Shown in pieces: positions 1 through 6,785 of a stretch of DNA of 11,820 nt. The notes beneath the pieces were generated by a model. The model searched no databases. It was not told the origin of the DNA and saw nothing but the letters and a program-made list of their open reading frames with translations. How positions within the stretch are numbered: position 1 is the stretch's first letter; each line of letters begins with the position of its first letter. A program made the position numbers and the translations under genes. This DNA is from Cytophagaceae bacterium UBA6715. Lineage in GTDB: Bacteria > Bacteroidota > Bacteroidia > Cytophagales > Spirosomataceae. The stretch spans positions 1 to 11,820 of the forward strand of contig DKIP01000111.1 of NCBI GenBank assembly GCA_002454335.1. The letters run 5' to 3'.

Positions 1-248
1 GAGTTAGTTACCGTGAAATTGAACGCCTACTAGGCATTAGCCATGTTTCTGTGATGAATTGGGTAAAAAAATACCGTATCAAAATTCCCAAGCAAGAGTT
101 CTACACCCCTACCTACCGTATCCTTAACCACAAAGAACTTTCTGAATTTGTCATCATACCCGGAAACCTCAGTAACAAGGGCATGATTATCACGGAATTA
201 GGGGACAAATTCATGGTCATTCAATGGACACGCATAAAAAGCATATAA
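1..248 (+). CDS. Small helix-turn-helix protein related to IS1-type transposase N-terminus (5' truncated)
   Basis: The reading frame is open from the window edge; the first complete codon is at position 3 and it ends in TAA at 246-248. A GTG or ATG near 51-54 falls inside the recognition helix, so the real start lies outside the window. The first visible residues (VSYREIERLLGISHVSVMNW) form a clear helix-turn-helix of the type found after the zinc ribbon in InsA/IS1-like proteins; the zinc ribbon would be upstream and cannot be seen. After it come only about 55 residues, rich in beta-type sequence and ending in IQWTRIKSI, with no DDE catalytic domain. It is therefore either the short first ORF of an IS element or, more likely given the ordered tail and the lack of an IS remnant downstream, a small DNA-binding protein derived from one. 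The target is unknown. The porin operon begins about 108 bases downstream on the same strand. Confidence 0.7.
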   Translation, partial: VSYREIERLLGISHVSVMNWVKKYRIKIPKQEFYTPTYRILNHKELSEFVIIPGNLSNKGMIITELGDKFMVIQWTRIKSI

Positions 249-356
249 ATCTATATCAATTTAGCAATGCTATAGCAAAAGAATAGATTTCACTAGAATA
301 TAGAAATATTTGCTCAACCAAAAAATGCAAATAAAACCCTTTAAACTTATATTCAA

Positions 357-1739
357 ATGAAAACCTCTTCTGTTATTTTACTTGCGCTCATGCTAGGAAG
401 TTTTGGACTGAATGCCCAAGGATCCCAAGACTACGGCTCTGGTTTAAAAATTAATTTTAACGACAAAGGATCTAAGTATATGCGCTTTGTCCTTTGGAAT
501 CAAATTTGGGCTCGTTCTATCGACAACAATCCAGGAACTTTGGTCAATGGTACGCCATCAACTAGCACGATGGATATTAGTGCCCGCCGTATTCGTATTT
601 TGGCTTACTCGCAAATCTCACCACGCTACATGGTTGTACTACATTTTGGTGTCAATAATCAATCATTTGTGCAAGGAGGTGGATCGGGTACAACAGGAAC
701 TGGCGGTTATGGTGCCGGGAAAAAACCTCAAATGTTTTTCCATGATGCTTACAGTGAATATGCCATCAAGCTTGCAACGAAAGAAAGTCCGAACACTTTA
801 TCAATAGGAGCTGGTATGCATTATTTCAACGGAATTTCTCGAATGACTTCAGCCAGTACATTGAATTTCTTAGCGGTGGATGCACCTATTTTCAACTGGC
901 CACTCATAGAGGCAAGTGATCAATTTGCTCGCTTATTTGGTATTTATGCCAAAGGAAAATTGGGCAAATTAGATTACCGACTGAACATCAACAAACCTTT
1001 TGCAACAAATTTGGCTCCTACAAATGCTTCAAACGCTGCAGATGCAATTGCCGTAGATAATAATGGAGAGAGCAAATTATCAACAGGTGGATATGCTATG
1101 TACCAATTCTTCGACCAAGAATCAAACCTACTACCTTACACCGTGGGTACTTATGTAGGAACGAAAAGAGTATTCAATTTGGGTGCGGGATTTTACAACC
1201 AACCTGAAGGTACAATGAGTCAAGCTAACGGCATAAAATCTAAACATTCCATTAATTCGTTCGCCGTGGATGCATTTTTAGATATGCCTATTGGCGACAA
1301 AAAGAAAAACATGGCCATTACAGCTTACTCTGCCCTTTACATGAATGATTTTGGCCCAAATTATTTGAGAAATGCAGGAATCATGAATCCGGGCACCTCT
1401 GATCCGACATACACAGGAACAAAAGCATTAGCAGGTGCAGGAAATGCTCGTCCTTTAATGGGTACTGGATCAATTTGGTACACCCAAGCAGGATTATTGT
1501 TGCCTAAAAACTCAGATAGTCCTAAATTACGTATACAACCTTTTGTAGCCTACACATTAAAACAATTGGATGCATTGCCGGCAGCGGGTAGCTATTTTGA
1601 TATTGGATCAAACTTCTACATCGACGGACACAATTCCAAAATTACACTCCAGTATTCTTCACGACCTATTTATTCTAGCAAGGATAATATCAGTGATTAT
1701 AAAGGAGAATTTGTTATTCAATTTGCCAACTACCTATAA
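357..1739 (+). CDS. Outer-membrane beta-barrel porin (OprP/OprO-like, substrate unknown)
   Basis: The 460-residue product begins with a typical signal peptide: Lys2, a hydrophobic stretch at residues 5-18, and probable cleavage after LNA at about residue 20. The mature chain is rich in Gly, Asn, Tyr and Phe with alternating hydrophobic residues, as in a beta-barrel, and has no long hydrophobic helix. An arginine-rich strand (SARRIRILAY, about residues 75-84) and a DAYSEY segment near residue 130 recall phosphate-selective porin O/P-type barrels. A Gly/Thr-rich stretch at about 106-121 is probably a flexible loop. The likely role is diffusion of small anionic solutes across the outer membrane. 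The MFS symporter gene starts 34 bases downstream, which suggests they share a substrate. The 108 bases upstream hold only a weak promoter candidate (TAGATTTC at 284-291, one base off the Bacteroidota -7 consensus TAnnTTTG) and no Shine-Dalgarno. The barrel assignment is firm; the substrate is not. Confidence 0.8.
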   Translation: MKTSSVILLALMLGSFGLNAQGSQDYGSGLKINFNDKGSKYMRFVLWNQIWARSIDNNPGTLVNGTPSTSTMDISARRIRILAYSQISPRYMVVLHFGVNNQSFVQGGGSGTTGTGGYGAGKKPQMFFHDAYSEYAIKLATKESPNTLSIGAGMHYFNGISRMTSASTLNFLAVDAPIFNWPLIEASDQFARLFGIYAKGKLGKLDYRLNINKPFATNLAPTNASNAADAIAVDNNGESKLSTGGYAMYQFFDQESNLLPYTVGTYVGTKRVFNLGAGFYNQPEGTMSQANGIKSKHSINSFAVDAFLDMPIGDKKKNMAITAYSALYMNDFGPNYLRNAGIMNPGTSDPTYTGTKALAGAGNARPLMGTGSIWYTQAGLLLPKNSDSPKLRIQPFVAYTLKQLDALPAAGSYFDIGSNFYIDGHNSKITLQYSSRPIYSSKDNISDYKGEFVIQFANYL

Positions 1740-1773
1740 ACTTATCTTGTAAACCATTTTAATTCAAAAAACT

Positions 1774-3330
1774 ATGTCACAAAAAAAACAAAGCTTGGCC
1801 TATATTATTAGCGCCTCGTCTGTCGGAACACTCATCGAGTGGTATGACTTCTACATTTTCGGTTCTTTAGCAACTGTATTATCAACCAAATTTTTCCCTA
1901 CGGACAATCCGACGGCAGCCTTCTTAAATACCTTAGCAACATTTGCAGCAGGTTTTGTGGTTCGCCCCTTTGGCGCCTTGGTATTTGGTCGTTTGGGAGA
2001 TTTAATTGGCCGTAAGTACACATTTATGGTTACGTTGATGTTGATGGGTGGCGCAACTTTTGCTATCGGTTTAGTTCCATCGTATGCAACGATTGGAGGC
2101 TGGGCGCCCTTCATTGTATTGACTTTACGTTTATTGCAAGGTTTAGCCTTAGGTGGTGAGTATGGGGGTGCAGCTACCTACGTGGCCGAACATTCACCAG
2201 CTGAGCGTCGTGGATTCTTCACTTCCTGGATCCAGACGACAGCTACGGTGGGTCTAGTGATTTCATTGGGCGTTATTATGTTAACGCGCTCATCGATGAG
2301 CAAAGAAGCATTTGATGATTACGGTTGGCGTGTACCCTTCTTACTTTCCATCATCATGGTCGGCATTTCATTCTTAATTCGTCGTAACATGGAAGAATCT
2401 CCTATGTTTGAGAAGGCTAAAAAAGAAGGTGCTACCTCTACAAATCCATTGAAAGAGTCATTTGGCAACAAATTAAACTTGAAATTCGTTTTATTGGCCC
2501 TTTTCGGAGCAACGATGGGTCAAGGTTTAGTTTGGTATACGGGTCAATTTTATGCGCAAACGTTCTTATTGAAAATTTGTAATCTGGATGACATTCAAAC
2601 AAATACCATCTTAGTGATTGGATTATTGTTAGGAACACCACTTTTCATTTTCTTTGGTGCATTATCTGATAAAATTGGCCGCAAAGGAATCATGCTCGCA
2701 GGTATGGCGATCGCAGTATTCGCTTATCGTCCCATCTTCGATAAAATGTACGAAACCGTTAGTGTGAAAAACAAAGAAGTTGTTGCAGGTTCTGAAAAAA
2801 TCGAGGAAACTAGAGCGCTAAATGCCAAATCTACTGTTGATTCTTTGATTACAACAACAACAACACGTAGTTACACCGATGGAGCGACCTATAAAAAAGT
2901 TAGTAAATTGGTCGTATTAGCTGATAAATCAGCAGAGGCGCCGAAAGCCGATGTAAAAGAGACAATCACGATCAATGACTCAGACAAATGGACCTTAATC
3001 GGAATGGTATTCTTATTGATTTCCTTTGTAACTATGGCTTATGGACCGATAGCTGCATTCTTGGTTGAATTATTCCCAACCAAAATTCGATATACTTCCA
3101 TGTCATTGCCATATCACATTGGAAATGGTATCTTCGGAGGCTTGATGCCAGCGATTGCCACGTTCTTAGTAACAACAGCAAAAGACTCAAACAAAGCAGC
3201 AGAAGAGGCAGGCCAGGTAGCGAGCATCGCTAAACCTTATTTAGAAGGTTTAAATTACCCAATTGCCTTGGTAAGCGTATGTGTTATCATTGGTATCATT
3301 TACATCAAAGGCGACAAAAAACACGCCTAG
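1774..3330 (+). CDS. MFS metabolite:H+ symporter (MHS/ProP-KgtP-ShiA type) with long periplasmic insertion
   Basis: This 518-residue inner-membrane carrier of the major facilitator superfamily shows the hallmarks of the metabolite:H+ symporter family: EWYDFYIFG at about 22-30, the loop 2-3 motif GRLGDLIGRK at about 72-81, RLLQGLALGGEYGGA at 119-133 followed by ERRG, and a second copy of the loop motif (GALSDKIGRK) at 295-304. Family members carry carboxylates, osmolytes or shikimate with protons. About 12 helices are visible. Unusually, about 80 polar residues (323-404, rich in Lys, Thr, Glu) separate helices 9 and 10, and another 20-25 polar residues lie between helices 11 and 12; by standard topology both face the periplasm. 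The gene lies between the porin (34-base gap) and a small membrane protein (22-base gap), so it is very likely co-transcribed. With acs and an acetate-switch-like kinase downstream, a short carboxylate is a reasonable substrate guess. Confidence 0.88.
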   Translation: MSQKKQSLAYIISASSVGTLIEWYDFYIFGSLATVLSTKFFPTDNPTAAFLNTLATFAAGFVVRPFGALVFGRLGDLIGRKYTFMVTLMLMGGATFAIGLVPSYATIGGWAPFIVLTLRLLQGLALGGEYGGAATYVAEHSPAERRGFFTSWIQTTATVGLVISLGVIMLTRSSMSKEAFDDYGWRVPFLLSIIMVGISFLIRRNMEESPMFEKAKKEGATSTNPLKESFGNKLNLKFVLLALFGATMGQGLVWYTGQFYAQTFLLKICNLDDIQTNTILVIGLLLGTPLFIFFGALSDKIGRKGIMLAGMAIAVFAYRPIFDKMYETVSVKNKEVVAGSEKIEETRALNAKSTVDSLITTTTTRSYTDGATYKKVSKLVVLADKSAEAPKADVKETITINDSDKWTLIGMVFLLISFVTMAYGPIAAFLVELFPTKIRYTSMSLPYHIGNGIFGGLMPAIATFLVTTAKDSNKAAEEAGQVASIAKPYLEGLNYPIALVSVCVIIGIIYIKGDKKHA

Positions 3331-3352
3331 TAACTTATAAAGAACTTTTAAA

Positions 3353-3571
3353 ATGAACGCAATAAAGAAAATTTTAGGCCTTGTTTGGATTGCACTAGGT
3401 GTAGCAGCAGGCATTTATTTAGTGTATTTCCAAGCACTCCCTTTATGGGAAAAAGGAGGAAACGATTTAGTACCAGCGATTATTTACACCTGTGTATTAG
3501 CTCCATTAATCTCCATTGGAATGTCAGTTTTTGGATATTATTCCTTAACTGGCGAGTTTGATAACGTATAA
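3353..3571 (+). CDS. Small two-helix membrane protein, probable MFS partner (DUF6814-like)
   Basis: This 72-residue protein has two hydrophobic helices at roughly residues 7-28 and 42-65, separated by a polar turn containing LWEKGGNDL. It starts 22 bases after the MFS gene and is the last gene before a hairpin terminator, so it is almost certainly translated from the same transcript. The sequence resembles, from memory, a short Bacteroidota family annotated as DUF6814 that sits beside MFS transporters; I could not confirm this by search. No catalytic motif is visible. A role as a small accessory or stabilising subunit of the carrier is an inference from position and size only. Confidence 0.72.
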   Translation: MNAIKKILGLVWIALGVAAGIYLVYFQALPLWEKGGNDLVPAIIYTCVLAPLISIGMSVFGYYSLTGEFDNV

Positions 3572-3586
3572 TCAACAAACAAACCT

Positions 3587-3636
3587 ACAAGCGCCCTATC
3601 AAGCATCTTTCGCTCGATAGGCGCTTGTTACATTTA
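3587..3636 (+). terminator. Hairpin terminator or attenuator between the transporter genes and the kinase-acs genes
   Basis: ACAAGCGCC-CTATC at 3587-3600 pairs with GATAG-GCGCTTGT at 3616-3628, giving a stem of about 13 pairs with one bulged C and a loop of about 15 bases. The following tract (TTACATTT) is only weakly U-rich, and the next start codon is at 3641, just 12 bases past the stem. Termination may therefore be partial. No good promoter consensus is visible between the hairpin and the next gene, which supports some read-through. Confidence 0.65.
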
Positions 3637-3640
3637 AAGG

Positions 3641-3826
3641 ATGCGAAATAACAAATTACTATTAGTGGCAATTGTATTTTTGGGTTTACTTAACTTCCCC
3701 ATACTCCATTTTATTGACTCGAAAAATAGTGTATTGGGCATCCCATTTATTTATCTCTACTTTCTCGTTGTTTGGCTAGGAGCCATCGTCAGCACAGGGA
3801 TCATCTTAAATCGTAATTCAAAATAA
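3641..3826 (+). CDS. Small two-helix membrane protein, probable SSS partner (DUF3311-like)
   Basis: This 61-residue protein has two hydrophobic helices, about residues 5-23 and 35-55. Its pattern (a Pro and Ile after helix 1, then GIPFIYLYF leading into a Trp-containing second helix) resembles DUF3311, a family of tiny proteins encoded immediately upstream of sodium/solute symporters; YhdT beside PanF and YjcH beside ActP are analogous arrangements. The ATG at 3641 is the first possible start because an in-frame TAA lies at 3635-3637. The stop is followed after only three bases by the ATG of the symporter-kinase fusion, so translation is probably coupled. The inferred role is assembly or modulation of the symporter domain. 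The family match is from memory. Confidence 0.7.
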   Translation: MRNNKLLLVAIVFLGLLNFPILHFIDSKNSVLGIPFIYLYFLVVWLGAIVSTGIILNRNSK

Positions 3827-3829
3827 ATT

Positions 3830-6400
3830 ATGGGCGTTTGGGAGATAGCCTTTTTGTCAATTGCTTATTTGGGCATACTTTTCCTTTTGGCTTTTTGGGC
3901 TGAAAAGAAAAAAGCGCAAAACAAAAGTTTGATAAATAACCCCCTCATTTATGCCTTATCTTTGGCTATTTATTGTTCTGCTTGGACTTATTATGGTTCT
4001 GTGGGACAAATAACAAGCAACGGACTCAGCTTTTTAAGCGTCTATTTAGGGCCTACCTTAGTGATGATTCTCGCATGGGGCTTTGTCCGAAAAATGGTTC
4101 GAATTGCTAAGATTCATAACATTACAAATATTGCCGATTTCATTTCAACGCGTTACGGCAAAGACAGCAGAATCGGTTTAGGGGTGACATTGATTTCCTT
4201 ATTCGCTGGGATCCCCTACATCGGTCTGCAGTTAAAAGCCATCGCACAAAGCTTTGATTTAATTACACAATCCACACCGAGCGCCACATTTTACCAAGAC
4301 CCTTCCTTTCTACTTTTCATCTCACTCACCTTATTTATCTTGGTGTTAGGGCCTCGCAGATTTGACTCGTCCGAAAAACATGAAGGCATGATTTTCACCA
4401 TTGCTATGGAGTCAATCATCAAACTCGTAGCCTTTTTGGCGATTGGAATTTATATTTCTTACCAAATTTACCAAGGATGGGAAGGCACCCTACAGCTTCA
4501 TACGATTTCGCTTCCGAGTATAGAAACCAACGGCGGATATGGCAACTGGTTTATCCAATTTATCCTTTGCGGCATTGCCTTTTTGTTTCTTCCCCGTGTT
4601 TTCCATGTGGCAGTTGTCGAAATTGGGGAGGAAGAAAACCTCAAACAAGCCTCATGGATATTTCCATTGTATATGTTGCTGATTAATATATTCGTAATTC
4701 CCTTGGGAATTGCAGGCTATGCTTTGCTAAATTCAAGTGGATTAAATTCAGATTTATATGTACTAGGCTTGCCCATTCATTTTCATTCCAAACTGTTAGC
4801 ATTTATTGTTTATTTGGGCGGATTTTCAGCCGCATCAGGTATGGTCATCATGGAAACCATGGCAATCAGTTCTATGATTAGCAACAACCTAATCATGCCT
4901 TTACTATTAAGACAAAAAGGCTTTTTCAGTGATAATCAAAATCAACTCGGCTCAATCAATCAAAACATACGCCGCATCATGATCGTAGTTATTATGATAT
5001 TAGGATATGTTCATTATCGCGAAACAGAAAGCCTAGTCAACCTCGTATCCGTTGGGATGACCTCCTTTGTAATCGTTGCCCAATTTGCCCCAGCCACAAT
5101 TCTTGGGATTTATTGGAAAAAGGCTAGTCGGCAAGGAGCCTTGACGGGAATCTTAACCGGTTTTATAATCAGTGCGGCACTACTTTTTCTACCTAATTTG
5201 GGAATATCAACGGATGTATTTCGCATCGAAGGCCTCAATCCCGTTTCCAATGCCACCTATTGGTCCATTACGTTCAATGTCTTAGCCCTGTATGCCGTTT
5301 CAATAACAAGTAAACAAAACGGAAAAGATGCCAACCAATCCTACTTATTCGTGGACGTATTTGAGTATTCCAAAAACATCGAAAACTCAACCATCTGGCG
5401 CGGAAAGGCACGGTTAAGAGATTTAAGACAAGCACTTAGCGGGTTCATTGGCAAAATCAATACGGAACAAAGACTCAAGCAAATTGCAAAAGCGAATAAT
5501 CTGTCCTTGAGCGAAACCTATGCTGACCCAATTTTGGTTACACAAACTGAGAAAATACTCGCTGGCTTTGTCGGTTCAACTTCTGCCCGACTAATTATTT
5601 CTGCCATTTCCAAAGAAGAGCAGATTGGGATGTCAGAGGTCATCCTCCTGTTACAAAAATCTAGAGACCTACAAGCAAGCAATGCTGAATTAGTCAAAAT
5701 TGATGCCCAAAAGAATGAATTCCTAACAACAGTAACCCATGAAATTCGCTCCCCAATCACCTCCATTCGATCCTTATCAGAAATTATGGTTGAACATGAA
5801 GATATTAGTCAAGAGGAGCGTAAAACCTTTTTAGAAACCATCATACAGGAGTCAGACCGCTTAAGTAGGCTCGTTAACCAAGTCCTCGATTTAGAAAAAT
5901 TAGCCGCAGGAAAAGTAAATTTCGATATGCATTCCGTTGATTTAGGAGCCGTTATCGAAAAAGCCATGATGAATTTTACAGCGATAGCCCAACAAAATCA
6001 GGTTGGCATTCAGGTTGATGTTAGTCAAAAACGAACCCAGCGACAAATTCATGGTGATTTCGAAAAATTGGTTCAAGTAATCATCAACCTACTTTCTAAC
6101 GCTATCAAAAATGTGGAACCTAGCAAAGGAATCATCCAAGTTCGTTTGTATGAAAATGCCACACACATCTGTATCGATGTGGAAGACAATGGAATTGGCA
6201 TCGACCCAAAATATCATGACCAAATTTTTGAAAAGTTTAAGCAAGTCGATAATCCAAATCGTAAAATTGATAGCTCAGGATTGGGTTTATCCATTTCGAA
6301 AAAAATCATTGAAATGCACCAAGGAACGATTCATTTAGAGAGTTCACTAGGGCATGGAGCCAAATTTATCCTTAAATTACCTATTCAAAAAACCGCCTAA
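3830..6400 (+). CDS. Sodium/solute symporter-STAC-histidine kinase fusion (CbrA/CrbS-like)
   Basis: This 856-residue membrane sensor kinase has residues 1 to about 493 forming an SSS-type transporter domain with about 13 helices. It includes the FSAASGMVIMETMAISSMIS helix at 332-351, typical of CbrA-like SSS domains. Residues about 535-597 match the STAC domain (ADPILVTQTEKILAGFVGS, then SARLII). A short coiled coil at about 603-630 leads straight into HisKA, with phospho-acceptor His637 in THEIRSPITS. The ATPase domain shows the N box (NLLSNAIKN, about 753-761), G1 (VEDNGIGI, 784-791), F box (IFEKF) and G2 (GLGLS, 817-821). No PAS domain is present, unlike CbrA. In gammaproteobacteria CbrA controls carbon/nitrogen use and CrbS controls acs. 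Here acs lies two genes downstream, which supports acetate or a related acid as the signal. Whether the SSS domain still transports is unknown. The receiver gene follows after one base. Confidence 0.93.
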   Translation: MGVWEIAFLSIAYLGILFLLAFWAEKKKAQNKSLINNPLIYALSLAIYCSAWTYYGSVGQITSNGLSFLSVYLGPTLVMILAWGFVRKMVRIAKIHNITNIADFISTRYGKDSRIGLGVTLISLFAGIPYIGLQLKAIAQSFDLITQSTPSATFYQDPSFLLFISLTLFILVLGPRRFDSSEKHEGMIFTIAMESIIKLVAFLAIGIYISYQIYQGWEGTLQLHTISLPSIETNGGYGNWFIQFILCGIAFLFLPRVFHVAVVEIGEEENLKQASWIFPLYMLLINIFVIPLGIAGYALLNSSGLNSDLYVLGLPIHFHSKLLAFIVYLGGFSAASGMVIMETMAISSMISNNLIMPLLLRQKGFFSDNQNQLGSINQNIRRIMIVVIMILGYVHYRETESLVNLVSVGMTSFVIVAQFAPATILGIYWKKASRQGALTGILTGFIISAALLFLPNLGISTDVFRIEGLNPVSNATYWSITFNVLALYAVSITSKQNGKDANQSYLFVDVFEYSKNIENSTIWRGKARLRDLRQALSGFIGKINTEQRLKQIAKANNLSLSETYADPILVTQTEKILAGFVGSTSARLIISAISKEEQIGMSEVILLLQKSRDLQASNAELVKIDAQKNEFLTTVTHEIRSPITSIRSLSEIMVEHEDISQEERKTFLETIIQESDRLSRLVNQVLDLEKLAAGKVNFDMHSVDLGAVIEKAMMNFTAIAQQNQVGIQVDVSQKRTQRQIHGDFEKLVQVIINLLSNAIKNVEPSKGIIQVRLYENATHICIDVEDNGIGIDPKYHDQIFEKFKQVDNPNRKIDSSGLGLSISKKIIEMHQGTIHLESSLGHGAKFILKLPIQKTA

Positions 6401-6401
6401 T

Positions 6402-6773
6402 ATGAGAATTTTAATCGCAGATGATGAACCTGCCATCCTGATGTCACTTGATTTCCTAATGCGAAAAGAAGGACATCAGGTATTTGTAGCACGCGATGGT
6501 GAAGAAGCCATACAACTCATTGAAAAAGAATTGCCCGAGGTAATCATTTTAGATATCATGATGCCGAAAATAGATGGCTATGGTGTGTGCCAACAAGCTA
6601 AAGCACTAAAGACTACCTATCAACCTGCCGTGGTATTTATTTCAGCAAAAATCGCGGAATCAGATATTGAAAAAGGCTATGAAATGGGTGCTGATTTATA
6701 TATCCCTAAACCCTTTTCTAATCGCGACTTAGTTAAAAAAATAAACGAATTGTACGAGAAACTAAAAAACTAA
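6402..6773 (+). CDS. Single-domain (receiver-only) response regulator
   Basis: This 123-residue CheY-like receiver has all the usual residues: acidic pair Asp7/Asp8, phospho-acceptor Asp51 in IILDIMMPK, Ser81 as the conserved hydroxyl residue, and Lys103 before Pro104 in the PKPF motif. The chain ends about 18 residues after that Lys, leaving no room for a DNA-binding output domain. The ATG at 6402 starts one base after the kinase stop; an in-frame start farther upstream at 6354 would add a tail overlapping the kinase's last codons and is unlikely. The kinase His637 is the obvious phosphate donor. How the signal reaches transcription is not encoded here; possibilities are a phosphorelay to an unlinked protein or direct protein-protein control. 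The acs gene follows after 12 bases. Confidence 0.92.
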   Translation: MRILIADDEPAILMSLDFLMRKEGHQVFVARDGEEAIQLIEKELPEVIILDIMMPKIDGYGVCQQAKALKTTYQPAVVFISAKIAESDIEKGYEMGADLYIPKPFSNRDLVKKINELYEKLKN

Positions 6774-6785
6774 CCTACATAGATC

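Noticed and set aside
247..290. 8-base inverted repeat (AAATCTAT and ATAGATTT) before the porin gene
   Set aside because: The arms are AT-rich, 28 bases apart and not followed by a T tract, so chance pairing is likely in this AT-rich gap.
487..807. Second plus-strand open frame of 106 codons within the porin gene
   Set aside because: It is a frame-shifted shadow of the porin, whose signal peptide and barrel pattern are clear in the other frame.
6354..6401. Upstream in-frame start for the response regulator
   Set aside because: It would add 16 residues that overlap the end of the kinase gene; receiver domains begin directly with the MRILIADDE strand, which fits the ATG at 6402.
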